DNA from: Lentzea pudingi
GTDB lineage: Bacteria; Actinomycetota; Actinomycetes; Mycobacteriales; Pseudonocardiaceae
Direction of reading: 5' to 3'
Assembly: GCF_014646255.1 (NCBI RefSeq)
Contig: NZ_BMNC01000001.1
Span: forward strand, 747,366-811,365
Length of the DNA stretch: 64,000 bases
This document shows, one piece after another, positions 56,550-64,000 of this stretch. Under the pieces are notes generated by a model. It was not told where the DNA came from and ran no database searches. It saw nothing but the letters and a program-made list of their open reading frames with translations. Position 1 is the stretch's first letter; each line of letters opens with the position of its first letter. Made by a program: the position numbers and the translations under genes.

Positions 56550-57379
56550 CAGCCGGACGCCTTCTTCATCGAACGGGCGTCCATGCCCGCCAACGCGTCC
56601 GAGCTCACCTCGGCGTTGTGCGCGTGCGCGAAGTGGTGCAGCCCGAACACCGAGTCCATCCCGGCCCGCAGGCCCATCAGGTCCTCGGACTGGTTGACCG
56701 CCTTCTTCGCCAGCGCCAGCCCGAACCGCGGCATCGCCGTGATGCGCGAAGCCAGCTGGAACGTGGACTCTTCCAACTCGGCGCGAGGCACGACGCGCGA
56801 CACCATGCCCCACTCGTAGGCGCGCTGGGCCGAGAAGCGGTCGCCGGTGAACAGCACCTCCTTCGCGGCGCGGGGGCCGAGCATCCACGGGTGCGCGAAG
56901 TACTCGACGCCTGGAATCCCCATCCGCACCACGGGATCGGCGAAGAACGCGTCCTCGGCGGCCACGATCAGGTCGCACACCCACGCGAGCATCAGGCCCC
57001 CGGCGACGCAGGCGCCCTGCACCATCGCGATCGTCGGCTTCGGGATCTCCCGCCACCGCCGGCACATGCCGAGGTAGACCTCCGTCTCGCGGGCGAACCG
57101 GAGGTCACCGCCCTCACGGCCGACGTGGTCCCACCACATCACGGCCTTGCGCTCGAACGAGGTGTCGACGTCACGCCCGGGAGAGCCGATGTCGTGGCCT
57201 GCGGAGAAGTGGTCGCCGGCGCCCGCCAGCACGATCACCTTGACCTCGTCGTCGTCCACCGCGCGTGTGAAGGCCTCGTCCAACGCGTAGGTCATCGCCG
57301 AGTTCTGCGCGTTGCGGTACTCCGGGCGGTTCATGGTCACGACGGCGACCGCGTCCCGCCGCTCATACGAGACTGTCAC
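56549..57379 (-). CDS. Crotonase-family protein lacking both classical catalytic Glu
   Basis: 276 residues. Crotonase fold: VVTMNRPEYRNAQNSAM, oxyanion loop FSAGHDIGS, and VAGGLMLAWVCDLIVAAEDAFFADPVVRMGIPG. In enoyl-CoA hydratase the two catalytic Glu fall in GGCELA and QPEI; here the aligned residues are Met (GGLMLA) and Val (DPVV). It is therefore unlikely to be a simple hydratase; an isomerase, hydrolase or other steroid-CoA step is possible. It lies between fadD3 and fadE31, where M. tuberculosis has no such gene. GTG start overlapping the fadD3 stop. Confidence 0.8.
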   Translation of the reverse strand: MTVSYERRDAVAVVTMNRPEYRNAQNSAMTYALDEAFTRAVDDDEVKVIVLAGAGDHFSAGHDIGSPGRDVDTSFERKAVMWWDHVGREGGDLRFARETEVYLGMCRRWREIPKPTIAMVQGACVAGGLMLAWVCDLIVAAEDAFFADPVVRMGIPGVEYFAHPWMLGPRAAKEVLFTGDRFSAQRAYEWGMVSRVVPRAELEESTFQLASRITAMPRFGLALAKKAVNQSEDLMGLRAGMDSVFGLHHFAHAHNAEVSSDALAGMDARSMKKASG

Positions 57380-58851
57380 GCGTTCTCCTTGCGCAGTTGG
57401 GTTTTGAGGACCTTGCCCATCGCGTTGCGGGGGAGCGCCGGGTGGAACTCGACAGCACGCGGCACTTTGTAGTTCGCGAGCCGCGAACGGCAGAACGCGA
57501 TCACCTCGTCCGCGGTCAGTGACGAACCGGCGCCCAAGACGATGTGTGCGACGCCGACTTCGCCGAGCCGCGCGTCGGCCATCCCGACCACGGCCGACTC
57601 CGCGACCCCCGGCAGCCGGGCCAGCGCCTGCTCGACCTCGGCGGGGTAGACGTTGAACCCGCCGCAGATGTACATGTCCTTGAGCCGGTCGGTGATCGAG
57701 AGGTAGCCGCGTTCGTCGATCTTGCCGACGTCACCGGTGTGCAGCCAGCCGTCGGCGTCGATCGCGGCCGCGGTGGCCTCGGGGTCGTCGAGGTAGCCGA
57801 GCATCACGTTCGGGCCGCGCAGCAGCACCTCGTCCTGCGCGCCCAGCCGCAGTTCGAACCCGGCCATCGGCGCGCCGCACGTGTGCGCGACGGTCTCCGG
57901 CGAGTCCCCGGGACGGCACATGGTGGCGACGACGGCCTCGGTCAGCCCGTAGGCGGTGAGCACGGTCAGCGAGAGTTCCGACCGCATCCGTTCGATCAGC
58001 ACCACGGGCACGACCGCCGCACCGGTGACCGCCAGCCGCAGGCTCGACAGGTCGAACGAGCGGCGGTCGGGGTGATCGAGCAACGCCTGGAAGATCGTCG
58101 GCGGGCCGGGCAGCACGGTGATCCGTTCCCGTTCGATCAGCCGCATCGTCTCGACCACGTCGAACACCGGCTGCGGCACGATCGTCGCACCCGTCAGCAG
58201 GCAGGCCAGGATCCCGGCCTTGTAACCGAAGGTGTGGAAGAAGGGGTTGACGATCAGATAGCGATCAGCGGCCGTCAGTTCACCGCAGGCAGCCCAGGCC
58301 TCGGCGACCCCCAGCGACTGCCGGTGCGCGCTCATCGCCCCCTTGCTGCGCCCGGTCGTGCCCGACGTGTACATGACGTCGCACAGCTGGTCCTCGGCCA
58401 GATCAGGAAGGTCGTCCGAGGACGCCACCCAGGAAGCCGGTAACCGCACCACCGCAGGGAGATCCGGCGACAACGCCCGCAGTTCCTCCTCGCGGTCACG
58501 CCCGAGGAACTCACCCGCCACGACCAGCACCCGCGCCGCACTGCGCCGCAGCACGTCCAAGGTCTCGGTCGCGGTGAACCGCGTGTTGATCGGCACCAGA
58601 GCAGCGCCCGCGTGCAACGCCCCGAGCGCCGCGACCACCCACTGGGCCGAGTTGGGCGCGCACAACGCCACCCGGTCGCCGGACCGCACGCCCATCGCCG
58701 CGAGCGCGCGGGCGGCGTCCCGCACCGCCGAACGCAGCTCCAGCCAGGTGAGGCGGACCTCCCCGTCCACCAACGCCTCCGCGTCGATGTACGAAGCAGC
58801 AGCGCGGTCGAGCACGGCTGAAACCGTTTGCCTGCCTGGAACGTTGGCCAC
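57376..58851 (-). CDS. fadD3: HIP-CoA ligase FadD3
   Basis: 491 residues, AMP-forming acyl-CoA synthetase. Phosphate loop MYTSGTTGRSKGAMSAHRQ, then VLTAYGLTEAVVATMCR, GWLHTGDVGKIDERGYLSITDRLKDMY and the C-terminal NAMGKVLKTQLR with the catalytic Lys. GTG at 58851 five bases after GGAGG. It activates HIP, the C/D-ring product of HsaD. First gene of the leftward KstR2 operon, divergent from fadE30 as in mycobacteria. Confidence 0.92.
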   Translation of the reverse strand: MANVPGRQTVSAVLDRAAASYIDAEALVDGEVRLTWLELRSAVRDAARALAAMGVRSGDRVALCAPNSAQWVVAALGALHAGAALVPINTRFTATETLDVLRRSAARVLVVAGEFLGRDREEELRALSPDLPAVVRLPASWVASSDDLPDLAEDQLCDVMYTSGTTGRSKGAMSAHRQSLGVAEAWAACGELTAADRYLIVNPFFHTFGYKAGILACLLTGATIVPQPVFDVVETMRLIERERITVLPGPPTIFQALLDHPDRRSFDLSSLRLAVTGAAVVPVVLIERMRSELSLTVLTAYGLTEAVVATMCRPGDSPETVAHTCGAPMAGFELRLGAQDEVLLRGPNVMLGYLDDPEATAAAIDADGWLHTGDVGKIDERGYLSITDRLKDMYICGGFNVYPAEVEQALARLPGVAESAVVGMADARLGEVGVAHIVLGAGSSLTADEVIAFCRSRLANYKVPRAVEFHPALPRNAMGKVLKTQLRKENA

Positions 58852-58874
58852 AGAAGCCTCCAAGGGCCCACCAA

Positions 58875-58888
58875 AGCAAGTGCTTGGT
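58875..58888. promoter_or_regulatory. KstR2 box between fadD3 and fadE30
   Basis: AGCAAGTGCTTGGT fits the KstR2 motif AnCAAGnnCTTGnT at all fixed positions. It lies 23 bases from fadD3 and 17 bases from fadE30, so one site can control both HIP operons. HIP-CoA relieves KstR2 in mycobacteria. Confidence 0.9.
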
Positions 58889-58905
58889 AGGTTAGAGTAT
58901 GGCCC

Positions 58906-59979
58906 ATGGAGTCCTTCCGGCGCGAGGTGCGGGAATGGTTGTCCGCCAACCTCGTCGGTGAGTTCGCTGAGCTGCGCGGCCTGGGTGGACCGGGGCGCGA
59001 GCACGAGGCGTTCGAGGGCCGGCTGCGGTGGCACCGCCATCTCGCGCGGAGCGGGTGGACGTGCCTCGGCTGGCCCGGCGAGCGCAGTGTGGAGGAGCAG
59101 GTCGTCTTCCACGAGGAGTACGCGGAGGCGGACGCCCCGGCGAAGGTCGACATCGTCGGCGAGGGCCTGCTCGGCCCGACGCTCGTCGCGTTCGGCACCC
59201 CGGAGCAGAAGGCGCGGTTCCTGCCCAGGATCCGCAGCCTCGACGAGCTGTGGTGCCAGGGCTACTCGGAACCGGGCGCGGGCTCGGACCTCGCGTCGGT
59301 GCAGACGAAGGCCGCTCTCGACGGCGACCGGTGGGTGATCAACGGCCAGAAGATCTGGACGTCGAACGCGCACTACTCCGACTGGATCTTCGTCCTGTGC
59401 CGCACCGAACCGGGCTCCCAGCGGCACCACGGCCTTTCGTACCTGCTCGTGCCCATGGACCAGCCGGGCATCGAGGTGCGGCCGATCCGCCAGCTCACCG
59501 GCACGTCCGAGTTCAACGAGGTCTTCTTCGACGGCGCCGTCACCGCGAAGGAGAACGTCGTCGGCGAGCCCGGCGAGGGCTGGAAGATCGCCATGGCCAC
59601 CCTGGGCTTCGAACGCGGCACCGCGATGCTCGGCCACCAGGTGAGCTTCCGCCGCCAGCTCGACGCGATCATGGCGAAGGCCCCGCAGGACGAACGCCTC
59701 ACCAGGGCGTGGCTCGAACTGCACGTGATGCGCTCGCACACGATGAGGACCCTGAACGACGAACCAGGCCCGGAGGCGTCCGTGCTGAAGCTGTTCTGGG
59801 GAAGCTGGCACCGCAGGCTCGGCGAGCTCGCGATGGACTCCCTCGGCCCCGAGTCGATGATCGACGACAACGAGTGGCAGCGCATGTTCCTGTTCAGCCG
59901 GGCCGAGACGATCTACGGCGGCTCGGACGAGATCCAGCGCGAGATCATCGCCCACCGCATCCTGGGGCTGCCCCGATGA
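58906..59979 (+). CDS. fadE30: HIP-CoA dehydrogenase FadE30
   Basis: 357 residues, full-length ACAD: QGYSEPGAGSDLASVQTKAALDGDRWVINGQKIWTS in pieces, FNEVFFDGAVTAKENVVGEPGEGW, and YGGSDEIQREIIAHRILGLPR at the end. It acts on HIP-CoA or its 5-hydroxy form, the step after FadD3. ATG at 58906, next to the KstR2 box. Order fadE30-ipdF-kstR2-fadA6 equals Rv3560c-Rv3556c. Confidence 0.91.
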   Translation: MESFRREVREWLSANLVGEFAELRGLGGPGREHEAFEGRLRWHRHLARSGWTCLGWPGERSVEEQVVFHEEYAEADAPAKVDIVGEGLLGPTLVAFGTPEQKARFLPRIRSLDELWCQGYSEPGAGSDLASVQTKAALDGDRWVINGQKIWTSNAHYSDWIFVLCRTEPGSQRHHGLSYLLVPMDQPGIEVRPIRQLTGTSEFNEVFFDGAVTAKENVVGEPGEGWKIAMATLGFERGTAMLGHQVSFRRQLDAIMAKAPQDERLTRAWLELHVMRSHTMRTLNDEPGPEASVLKLFWGSWHRRLGELAMDSLGPESMIDDNEWQRMFLFSRAETIYGGSDEIQREIIAHRILGLPR

Positions 59980-60719
59980 CCGGTCACGACCTGCTCAGGG
60001 ACAAGATCGTCGTGGTCACGGCCGCGGCCGGCACCGGCATCGGGAGTGCGACCGCGAAGCGCTGCCTCGAAGAGGGCGCCACCGTGATCATCAGTGACTG
60101 GCACGAGCGCCGCCTCAAGGAGACGCATGAGGCGCTCGGCACCGCCCACGCCATCCCGTGCGACGTCACGAACGAGCAGCAGGTCCAGAACCTCGTCGAC
60201 GAAACGGTCGAGCGCTACGGCCGCATCGACGTGATGGTCAACAACGCCGGCCTCGGCGGTGAGAAGTCCGTGCTGGACATGGCGGACGACGAGTGGTCAC
60301 GGGTCCTCGACGTCACGTTGAACGGCACCTTCCGCTGCACCAGGGCCGCACTACGCCAAATGGTCGTCCAACGAAGCGGTGTCGTCGTTAACAACTCCAG
60401 TGTGATCGGCTGGCGGGCCCAGAAGGGTCAAGCCCATTACGCCGCAGCGAAAGCCGGCGTCATGGCGCTCACCAGGTGCGCGGCGATGGACGTCGCCGAG
60501 CACGGCATCCGGGTGAACGCGGTCGCGCCGAGCTTGGCGGCGCACCCGTTCCTGGCCAAGGTCACCAGTGAGGAGTTGCTCACGGAACTGGCGTCCCGAG
60601 AAGCCTTTGGGCGCGCCGCCGAGCCCTGGGAGGTCGCGAATGTGATCGTGTTCCTCGCCAGCGACTACTCGTCCTACCTGACGGGTGAAGTCGTCTCGGT
60701 GAGCAGTCAGCACCCGTGA
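59976..60719 (+). CDS. ipdF: Short-chain dehydrogenase IpdF (5-OH-HIP-CoA oxidation)
   Basis: 247 residues, SDR fold: VVVTAAAGTGIGSATAKRCLEEGA, NNAG in VMVNNAGLGG, catalytic Ser in NNSSVIG and Tyr/Lys in AHYAAAKAG. ATGA overlap with fadE30. Equivalent of Rv3559c, which oxidises the 5-hydroxyl of HIP-CoA. Confidence 0.9.
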   Translation: MTGHDLLRDKIVVVTAAAGTGIGSATAKRCLEEGATVIISDWHERRLKETHEALGTAHAIPCDVTNEQQVQNLVDETVERYGRIDVMVNNAGLGGEKSVLDMADDEWSRVLDVTLNGTFRCTRAALRQMVVQRSGVVVNNSSVIGWRAQKGQAHYAAAKAGVMALTRCAAMDVAEHGIRVNAVAPSLAAHPFLAKVTSEELLTELASREAFGRAAEPWEVANVIVFLASDYSSYLTGEVVSVSSQHP

Positions 60720-60733
60720 GGAAGGAACGACCG

Positions 60734-61330
60734 ATGAGTAGCCGGAGGGCGGAGCTGCTGGAGCTCGCCGCGAAGATGTTCGCCGAACGTGGGTACGGGC
60801 AGACCACGGTGAGGGACATCGCCGACGCGGCGGGCATCCTGTCCGGCAGCCTGTACCACCACTTCGACTCGAAGGAGTCGATGGTGGACGAGATCCTGCG
60901 GACGTTCCTGGACGAGCTGTTCACGCGGTACCGGGAGGTCGTCGAGGCGGGCGTCGGCCCGAAGCAGACGTTGAAAGCACTGGTGGTGGCGTCGTTCGAG
61001 GCGATCGACACCCGGCACGCCGCCGTCGCGATCTACCAGAACGAGGCCAAGCACCTCACGCCCCTGGAGCGGTTCTCCTACATCGAGGACCGCAGCGTGG
61101 AGTTCCGCAAGCTGTGGACGGTGCTGCTGGAGGAGGGCATGGGTGCGGGCGTGTTCCGCGCCGACCTCGACGTTGACGTGGCGTACCGGTTCATCCGCGA
61201 CACGGTGTGGGTGGCCGTGCGGTGGTACCGGCCGGACGGCGGCCTGTCGGCGGAGGCGGTGGCCGACCAGTACCTCGCGATCCTGCTCGACGGCATCGCC
61301 ACGGGCCGCCGGAAGAACTCCAAGACGTAG
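60734..61330 (+). CDS. kstR2: TetR-family repressor KstR2
   Basis: 198 residues from the ATG at 60734 (AGGAAGGA seven bases upstream); a GTG at 60716 overlapping ipdF is possible. Closely resembles mycobacterial KstR2: SRRAELLELAAKMFAERGYGQTTVRDIADAAGILSGSLYHHFDSKESMVDE, and FSYIEDRS, DVDVAYRFIRDTVWVAVRWYRP. It binds HIP-CoA and represses the C/D-ring genes. It is inside its own regulon, so it is autoregulated through the box at 58875-58888. Confidence 0.94.
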   Translation: MSSRRAELLELAAKMFAERGYGQTTVRDIADAAGILSGSLYHHFDSKESMVDEILRTFLDELFTRYREVVEAGVGPKQTLKALVVASFEAIDTRHAAVAIYQNEAKHLTPLERFSYIEDRSVEFRKLWTVLLEEGMGAGVFRADLDVDVAYRFIRDTVWVAVRWYRPDGGLSAEAVADQYLAILLDGIATGRRKNSKT

Positions 61331-61354
61331 CAAGGACGTAGAAGGAGGGCCCTC

Positions 61355-62485
61355 GTGGCCGAGGCGTACATCATCGAGGCTGTGCGGACCCCGGCGGGCA
61401 GGCGTGGTGGCGAGCTGAGCCACGTGCACCCCGCCGATCTCGGCGCGCACGTGATCACGGCGCTGCTCAACCGCGTCGACGTCGATCCCACCGACGTGGA
61501 CGACGTGATCTTCGGCTGTGTGGACACGGTCGGCCCGCAGGCCGGCGACATCGCGCGCACGTCCTGGCTGGCGGCGGGTTTCCCGGAACAGGTGCCGGGC
61601 GTGACGGTGGACCGGCAGTGCGGGGCGAGCCAGCAGGCGCTGCACTTCGCGGCGCAGGCGGTGATGAGCGGCACGGCCGACGTCGTCGTCGCGGGCGGCG
61701 TGCAGAACATGTCGCAGGTGCCGATCGGCTCGGCCATGACCGTCAGTCCGTTCGAGGGCTGTGAGGGCTGGCAGCACCGGTACGGCGACGAGGAGGTCAA
61801 CCAGTTCCGGGCGGCCGACCTGATCGCCGTGCGGTGGGACCTGTCGCGGCGCGAGATGGAGGAGTACGCGCTGCAGAGCCACCTCCGGGCCATCACGGCC
61901 ATCAAGGAGGGCCGGTTCGACCGCGAGATCGCGCCGGTCAACGGGGTCGCGGCCGACGAGTGCCCGCGCCCGGACACCAGCGCGGAGAAGATGGCGAAGC
62001 TGCAACCGTTGCGTCCCGGCGGGCGGACGACGGCGGCGTTGTCGTCGCAGATCTCCGACGGCGCCTCGGCGGTGCTGGTGGTGTCGGAACAGGCGGTGCG
62101 CGAGCACAAGTTGACGCCACGGGCCCGCGTGCACCACATGTCCGCGCGGGGCTCCGACCCGATCTACATGCTGACCGCGCCGATCCGGGCGACGAAGTAC
62201 GCGTTGGAACGGGCCGGGATGTCCATTTCGGACATCGACCTGTTCGAGATCAACGAGGCGTTCGCGTCGGTGGCGCTGGCCTGGGCGAAGGAGCTGAAGA
62301 TCGACCTGGGGCGCGTGAACGTCAACGGGGGAGCCCTTGCGTTGGGCCACCCGATCGGCGCGACCGGCACCAAGCTGTTCACGACGTTGCTGCACGAGCT
62401 GGAGCGGACGGGTGGCCGGTTCGGGCTGCAGACCATGTGCGAGGGCGGCGGTCAGGCGAACGTGACGATCATCGAACGGCTCTGA
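61355..62485 (+). CDS. fadA6: Steroid-pathway thiolase FadA6
   Basis: 376 residues, acetyl-CoA acyltransferase family. Nucleophile Cys89 in DRQCGASQQ, NEAFAS, His332 in GGALALGHPIG, and Cys362 in QTMCEGGG. It removes acetyl-CoA during breakdown of the C/D-ring product. GTG at 61355 with GAAGGAGGG upstream. Its end overlaps the convergent ipdC by 17 bases. Confidence 0.92.
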   Translation: MAEAYIIEAVRTPAGRRGGELSHVHPADLGAHVITALLNRVDVDPTDVDDVIFGCVDTVGPQAGDIARTSWLAAGFPEQVPGVTVDRQCGASQQALHFAAQAVMSGTADVVVAGGVQNMSQVPIGSAMTVSPFEGCEGWQHRYGDEEVNQFRAADLIAVRWDLSRREMEEYALQSHLRAITAIKEGRFDREIAPVNGVAADECPRPDTSAEKMAKLQPLRPGGRTTAALSSQISDGASAVLVVSEQAVREHKLTPRARVHHMSARGSDPIYMLTAPIRATKYALERAGMSISDIDLFEINEAFASVALAWAKELKIDLGRVNVNGGALALGHPIGATGTKLFTTLLHELERTGGRFGLQTMCEGGGQANVTIIERL

Positions 62486-63518
62486 GCCGGTCGATCGCCG
62501 CTTCGGCGTCCTTGACGATTCCTTCGATCAGGTCCGCGCACGTCGGCAGGTCGCCGAGCAGTCCGGCGACCTGACCCGACGCGAGCACACCCGCGTCGGT
62601 GCGGCCCTCGACAAGACCGGCTTTGAGCAACATCGGCGTGTTCGCGGCCATGATCACCTGCGACCACGTGAGGTCCTTGCCGTGCTTCATGGCGAGGCCC
62701 TCGCGGATCATCGCGCGCCAGCTCAGCCCGGTGTGCTGCCGGAACCGGGCCGCGTTGGTGACGGCCCGCGCGAGGCTGCTGGCACGCCCGGACTTTTCCA
62801 GGTGCTCGACCAGGTCTGACCGCAGAACCCGGTGCGGCAGGCCGTCGACGCGCGTGGTCACGACCGTGCCGTTCAGATCTCGTTGCAGGTACGCGTGTTT
62901 CACCGCGTCCGGGACCGTGCTCTCCTGGGTGAGCAGGAACCTGGTGCCCATCGCGATGCCGGCCGCGCCGTACGCCAGTGCGGCGGCGAGGCCCCGTCCG
63001 TCGAAGAAACCACCGGCCGCGATCACCGGGATGTCGACGGCGTCCAGCACGCTGGGGAGCAGCAGGGTCGTGGCGACACCGCCGGTGTGGCCGCCGCCCT
63101 CGCCGCCCTGGACGATCACCGCGTGGGCGCCCCACTTCGCGACCTTCTCCGCGTGCCGGGCCGCGCCGATCGACGGGATCACGACGACCCCGGCGTCGTT
63201 CAGCTTCGCGATCATGTCCGGTTTCGGTGCCAGCGCGAAGGAAGCGACCTTCACCTGTTCGCGGATCAGCAGGTCGATCCGCTCCGGGGCGTCGTGCGCG
63301 TCGGCCCGCAGGTTCACGCCGAACGGCGCGGTCGTGCGCGAGCGGGTCTCCTTGATCGCGGCTTCGAGCTCCGCGTAGGTCATGGTGGCGGAGGCCAGGA
63401 TGCCGAGCCCGCCCGCCTCGGCGGTCGCGGACACCAGCCGTGGCCCCGCGACCCAGCCCATCCCGGTCTGCACGACCGGGTGCCGCACGCCGACCAGGTC
63501 CGTGAGTGCGGTCCTCAC
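62469..63518 (-). CDS. ipdC: IpdC-like flavin oxidoreductase (nitronate monooxygenase fold)
   Basis: 349 residues, NPD/2-nitropropane-dioxygenase TIM barrel: VVQTGMGWVAGPRLVSATAEAGGLGIL, AVIVQGGEGGGHTGG for FMN phosphate, and IPVIAAGGFFDGRGLAAALAYGAAGIAMGTRFL. In mycobacteria the ipdC gene next to ipdAB works in ring C/D breakdown. GTG overlaps the ipdB stop. Confidence 0.9.
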   Translation of the reverse strand: MRTALTDLVGVRHPVVQTGMGWVAGPRLVSATAEAGGLGILASATMTYAELEAAIKETRSRTTAPFGVNLRADAHDAPERIDLLIREQVKVASFALAPKPDMIAKLNDAGVVVIPSIGAARHAEKVAKWGAHAVIVQGGEGGGHTGGVATTLLLPSVLDAVDIPVIAAGGFFDGRGLAAALAYGAAGIAMGTRFLLTQESTVPDAVKHAYLQRDLNGTVVTTRVDGLPHRVLRSDLVEHLEKSGRASSLARAVTNAARFRQHTGLSWRAMIREGLAMKHGKDLTWSQVIMAANTPMLLKAGLVEGRTDAGVLASGQVAGLLGDLPTCADLIEGIVKDAEAAIDRLRAVR

Positions 63519-64000
63519 TGTGGAACTTCCTTGTCGCGCTTGCCACCCGGATCGAGCTTCGTCCTGATCAGCTCGAGTTCCTCGTCGGTCGGGAGCCGGG
63601 TCTCGACCACGTCCTGGGCGACGAGCGGGAACGAGGTCTGCTTCTGCACCTCGTCGACGGACACCCCGGGGTGCACGGACAGGACGCGCATCGAGTGGTC
63701 CGGGGTGTCGAAGCTGAGCACCGCCAGGTTCGTGACGACGCGGTGGACGTCGTGGAACGGGCCGACGGCTTTGTCGTAGCCGACACCGGACACCACGTCC
63801 ACCGCCTCGACCAGCACGCGCGGGCTGTGCCGCGGCACCCAGTAGCTGGTGCGGTGGTTGACGGTGTTGCCGGGCGCGCCGCGGAAGCCCAGGAGCTGCC
63901 GGGTGGGCTTGGCGTGGTCGCCGATCGCGGAGATGTTCTGGTTGCCGAACCGGTCGACCTGGTTCGCGCCCATCACGACGTGCCGGCGGCCGTGCGCCAC
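63515..64000 (-). CDS. ipdB: IpdB, beta subunit of steroid ring hydrolase, cut by window edge
   Basis: 161 residues visible; the N-terminus is beyond the right edge. Class I CoA-transferase-like: AHGRRHVVMGANQVDRFGNQNISAIGD, PGNTVNHRTSYWVPRHSPRVLVEAVDVVSGVG and VLSVHPGVSVDEVQKQT. IpdAB uses the CoA-transferase fold to hydrolyse the last steroid ring (COCHEA-CoA). ipdA is expected just outside. Confidence 0.9.
   Translation of the reverse strand: MAHGRRHVVMGANQVDRFGNQNISAIGDHAKPTRQLLGFRGAPGNTVNHRTSYWVPRHSPRVLVEAVDVVSGVGYDKAVGPFHDVHRVVTNLAVLSFDTPDHSMRVLSVHPGVSVDEVQKQTSFPLVAQDVVETRLPTDEELELIRTKLDPGGKRDKEVPQ

Noticed and set aside
60707..62395. 562-codon leftward frame under kstR2 and fadA6
   Set aside because: Antisense shadow; KstR2 and thiolase motifs are on the rightward strand.

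Overview
The window is high-GC, densely coded actinomycete chromosome. GTG starts are frequent, genes overlap by 1-4 bases, and mycobacterial-type steroid regulators occur next to extracellular polysaccharide enzymes. The best guess is a filamentous Pseudonocardiales member (Lentzea, Saccharothrix or Actinosynnema type). This is inferred from gene content, since no rRNA or other taxonomic marker is present.

Left part (1-25.6 kb). The left edge cuts a small RiPP-type locus read leftwards: a 58-residue acidic precursor-like peptide ending in Trp, a TPR protein, and a LanB-like / peptide aminoacyl-tRNA ligase-like enzyme that runs off the window. Next come housekeeping and stress genes: a VOC protein, a TetR/MFS efflux pair with palindromic operators, an ASCH protein, a PRC-barrel protein, a DUF305 lipoprotein translationally coupled to an AA10 LPMO, GtrA, AraC, a methyltransferase, a Ser/Thr kinase with a WD40 sensor, an NCS1-type transporter with a C-terminal zinc ribbon, and a CPA1 antiporter. 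A DasR-like GntR regulator then faces a sugar ABC transporter, a GH20 hexosaminidase and a CBM3-GH16 enzyme across a dre-like operator. This looks like an aminosugar/glucan uptake operon and ends in a strong terminator.

Middle (25.6-31.6 kb). This is a probable conflict/defence island. A predicted antitoxin and a RES-TIR fusion (two NAD-attacking folds in one protein) form a leftward operon, divergent from a 1358-residue protein with a helical-repeat body and a C-terminal CHAT caspase-like protease. The combination is the most novel feature seen here.

Right part (32.3-64 kb). This is a compact steroid (cholesterol/sterol) catabolic cluster. KstR and two perfect KstR boxes head fadE34-chsE1-chsE2-chsH2-chsH1-ltp2 (side-chain removal). 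A third box lies between two divergent operons: kstD-kshA-(79-aa protein)-kshB-chsH3, and a second FAD steroid dehydrogenase followed by hsaE-G-F-A-D-C-B (ring A/B opening and breakdown of the released fragment). After a short unrelated insert (methyltransferase, MerR, membrane protein), the KstR2 regulon follows: fadD3, an enoyl-CoA hydratase family gene and fadE31-33 to the left; fadE30-ipdF-kstR2-fadA6 to the right of one perfect KstR2 box; then ipdC and ipdB, the latter cut by the window end. Together these would take a C24/C22 side chain plus rings A to D to propionyl-CoA, acetyl-CoA, pyruvate and succinyl-CoA. Uptake (mce4), cyp125, hsd and ipdA genes are not in the window. No tRNA, rRNA, CRISPR array or insertion sequence was recognised.
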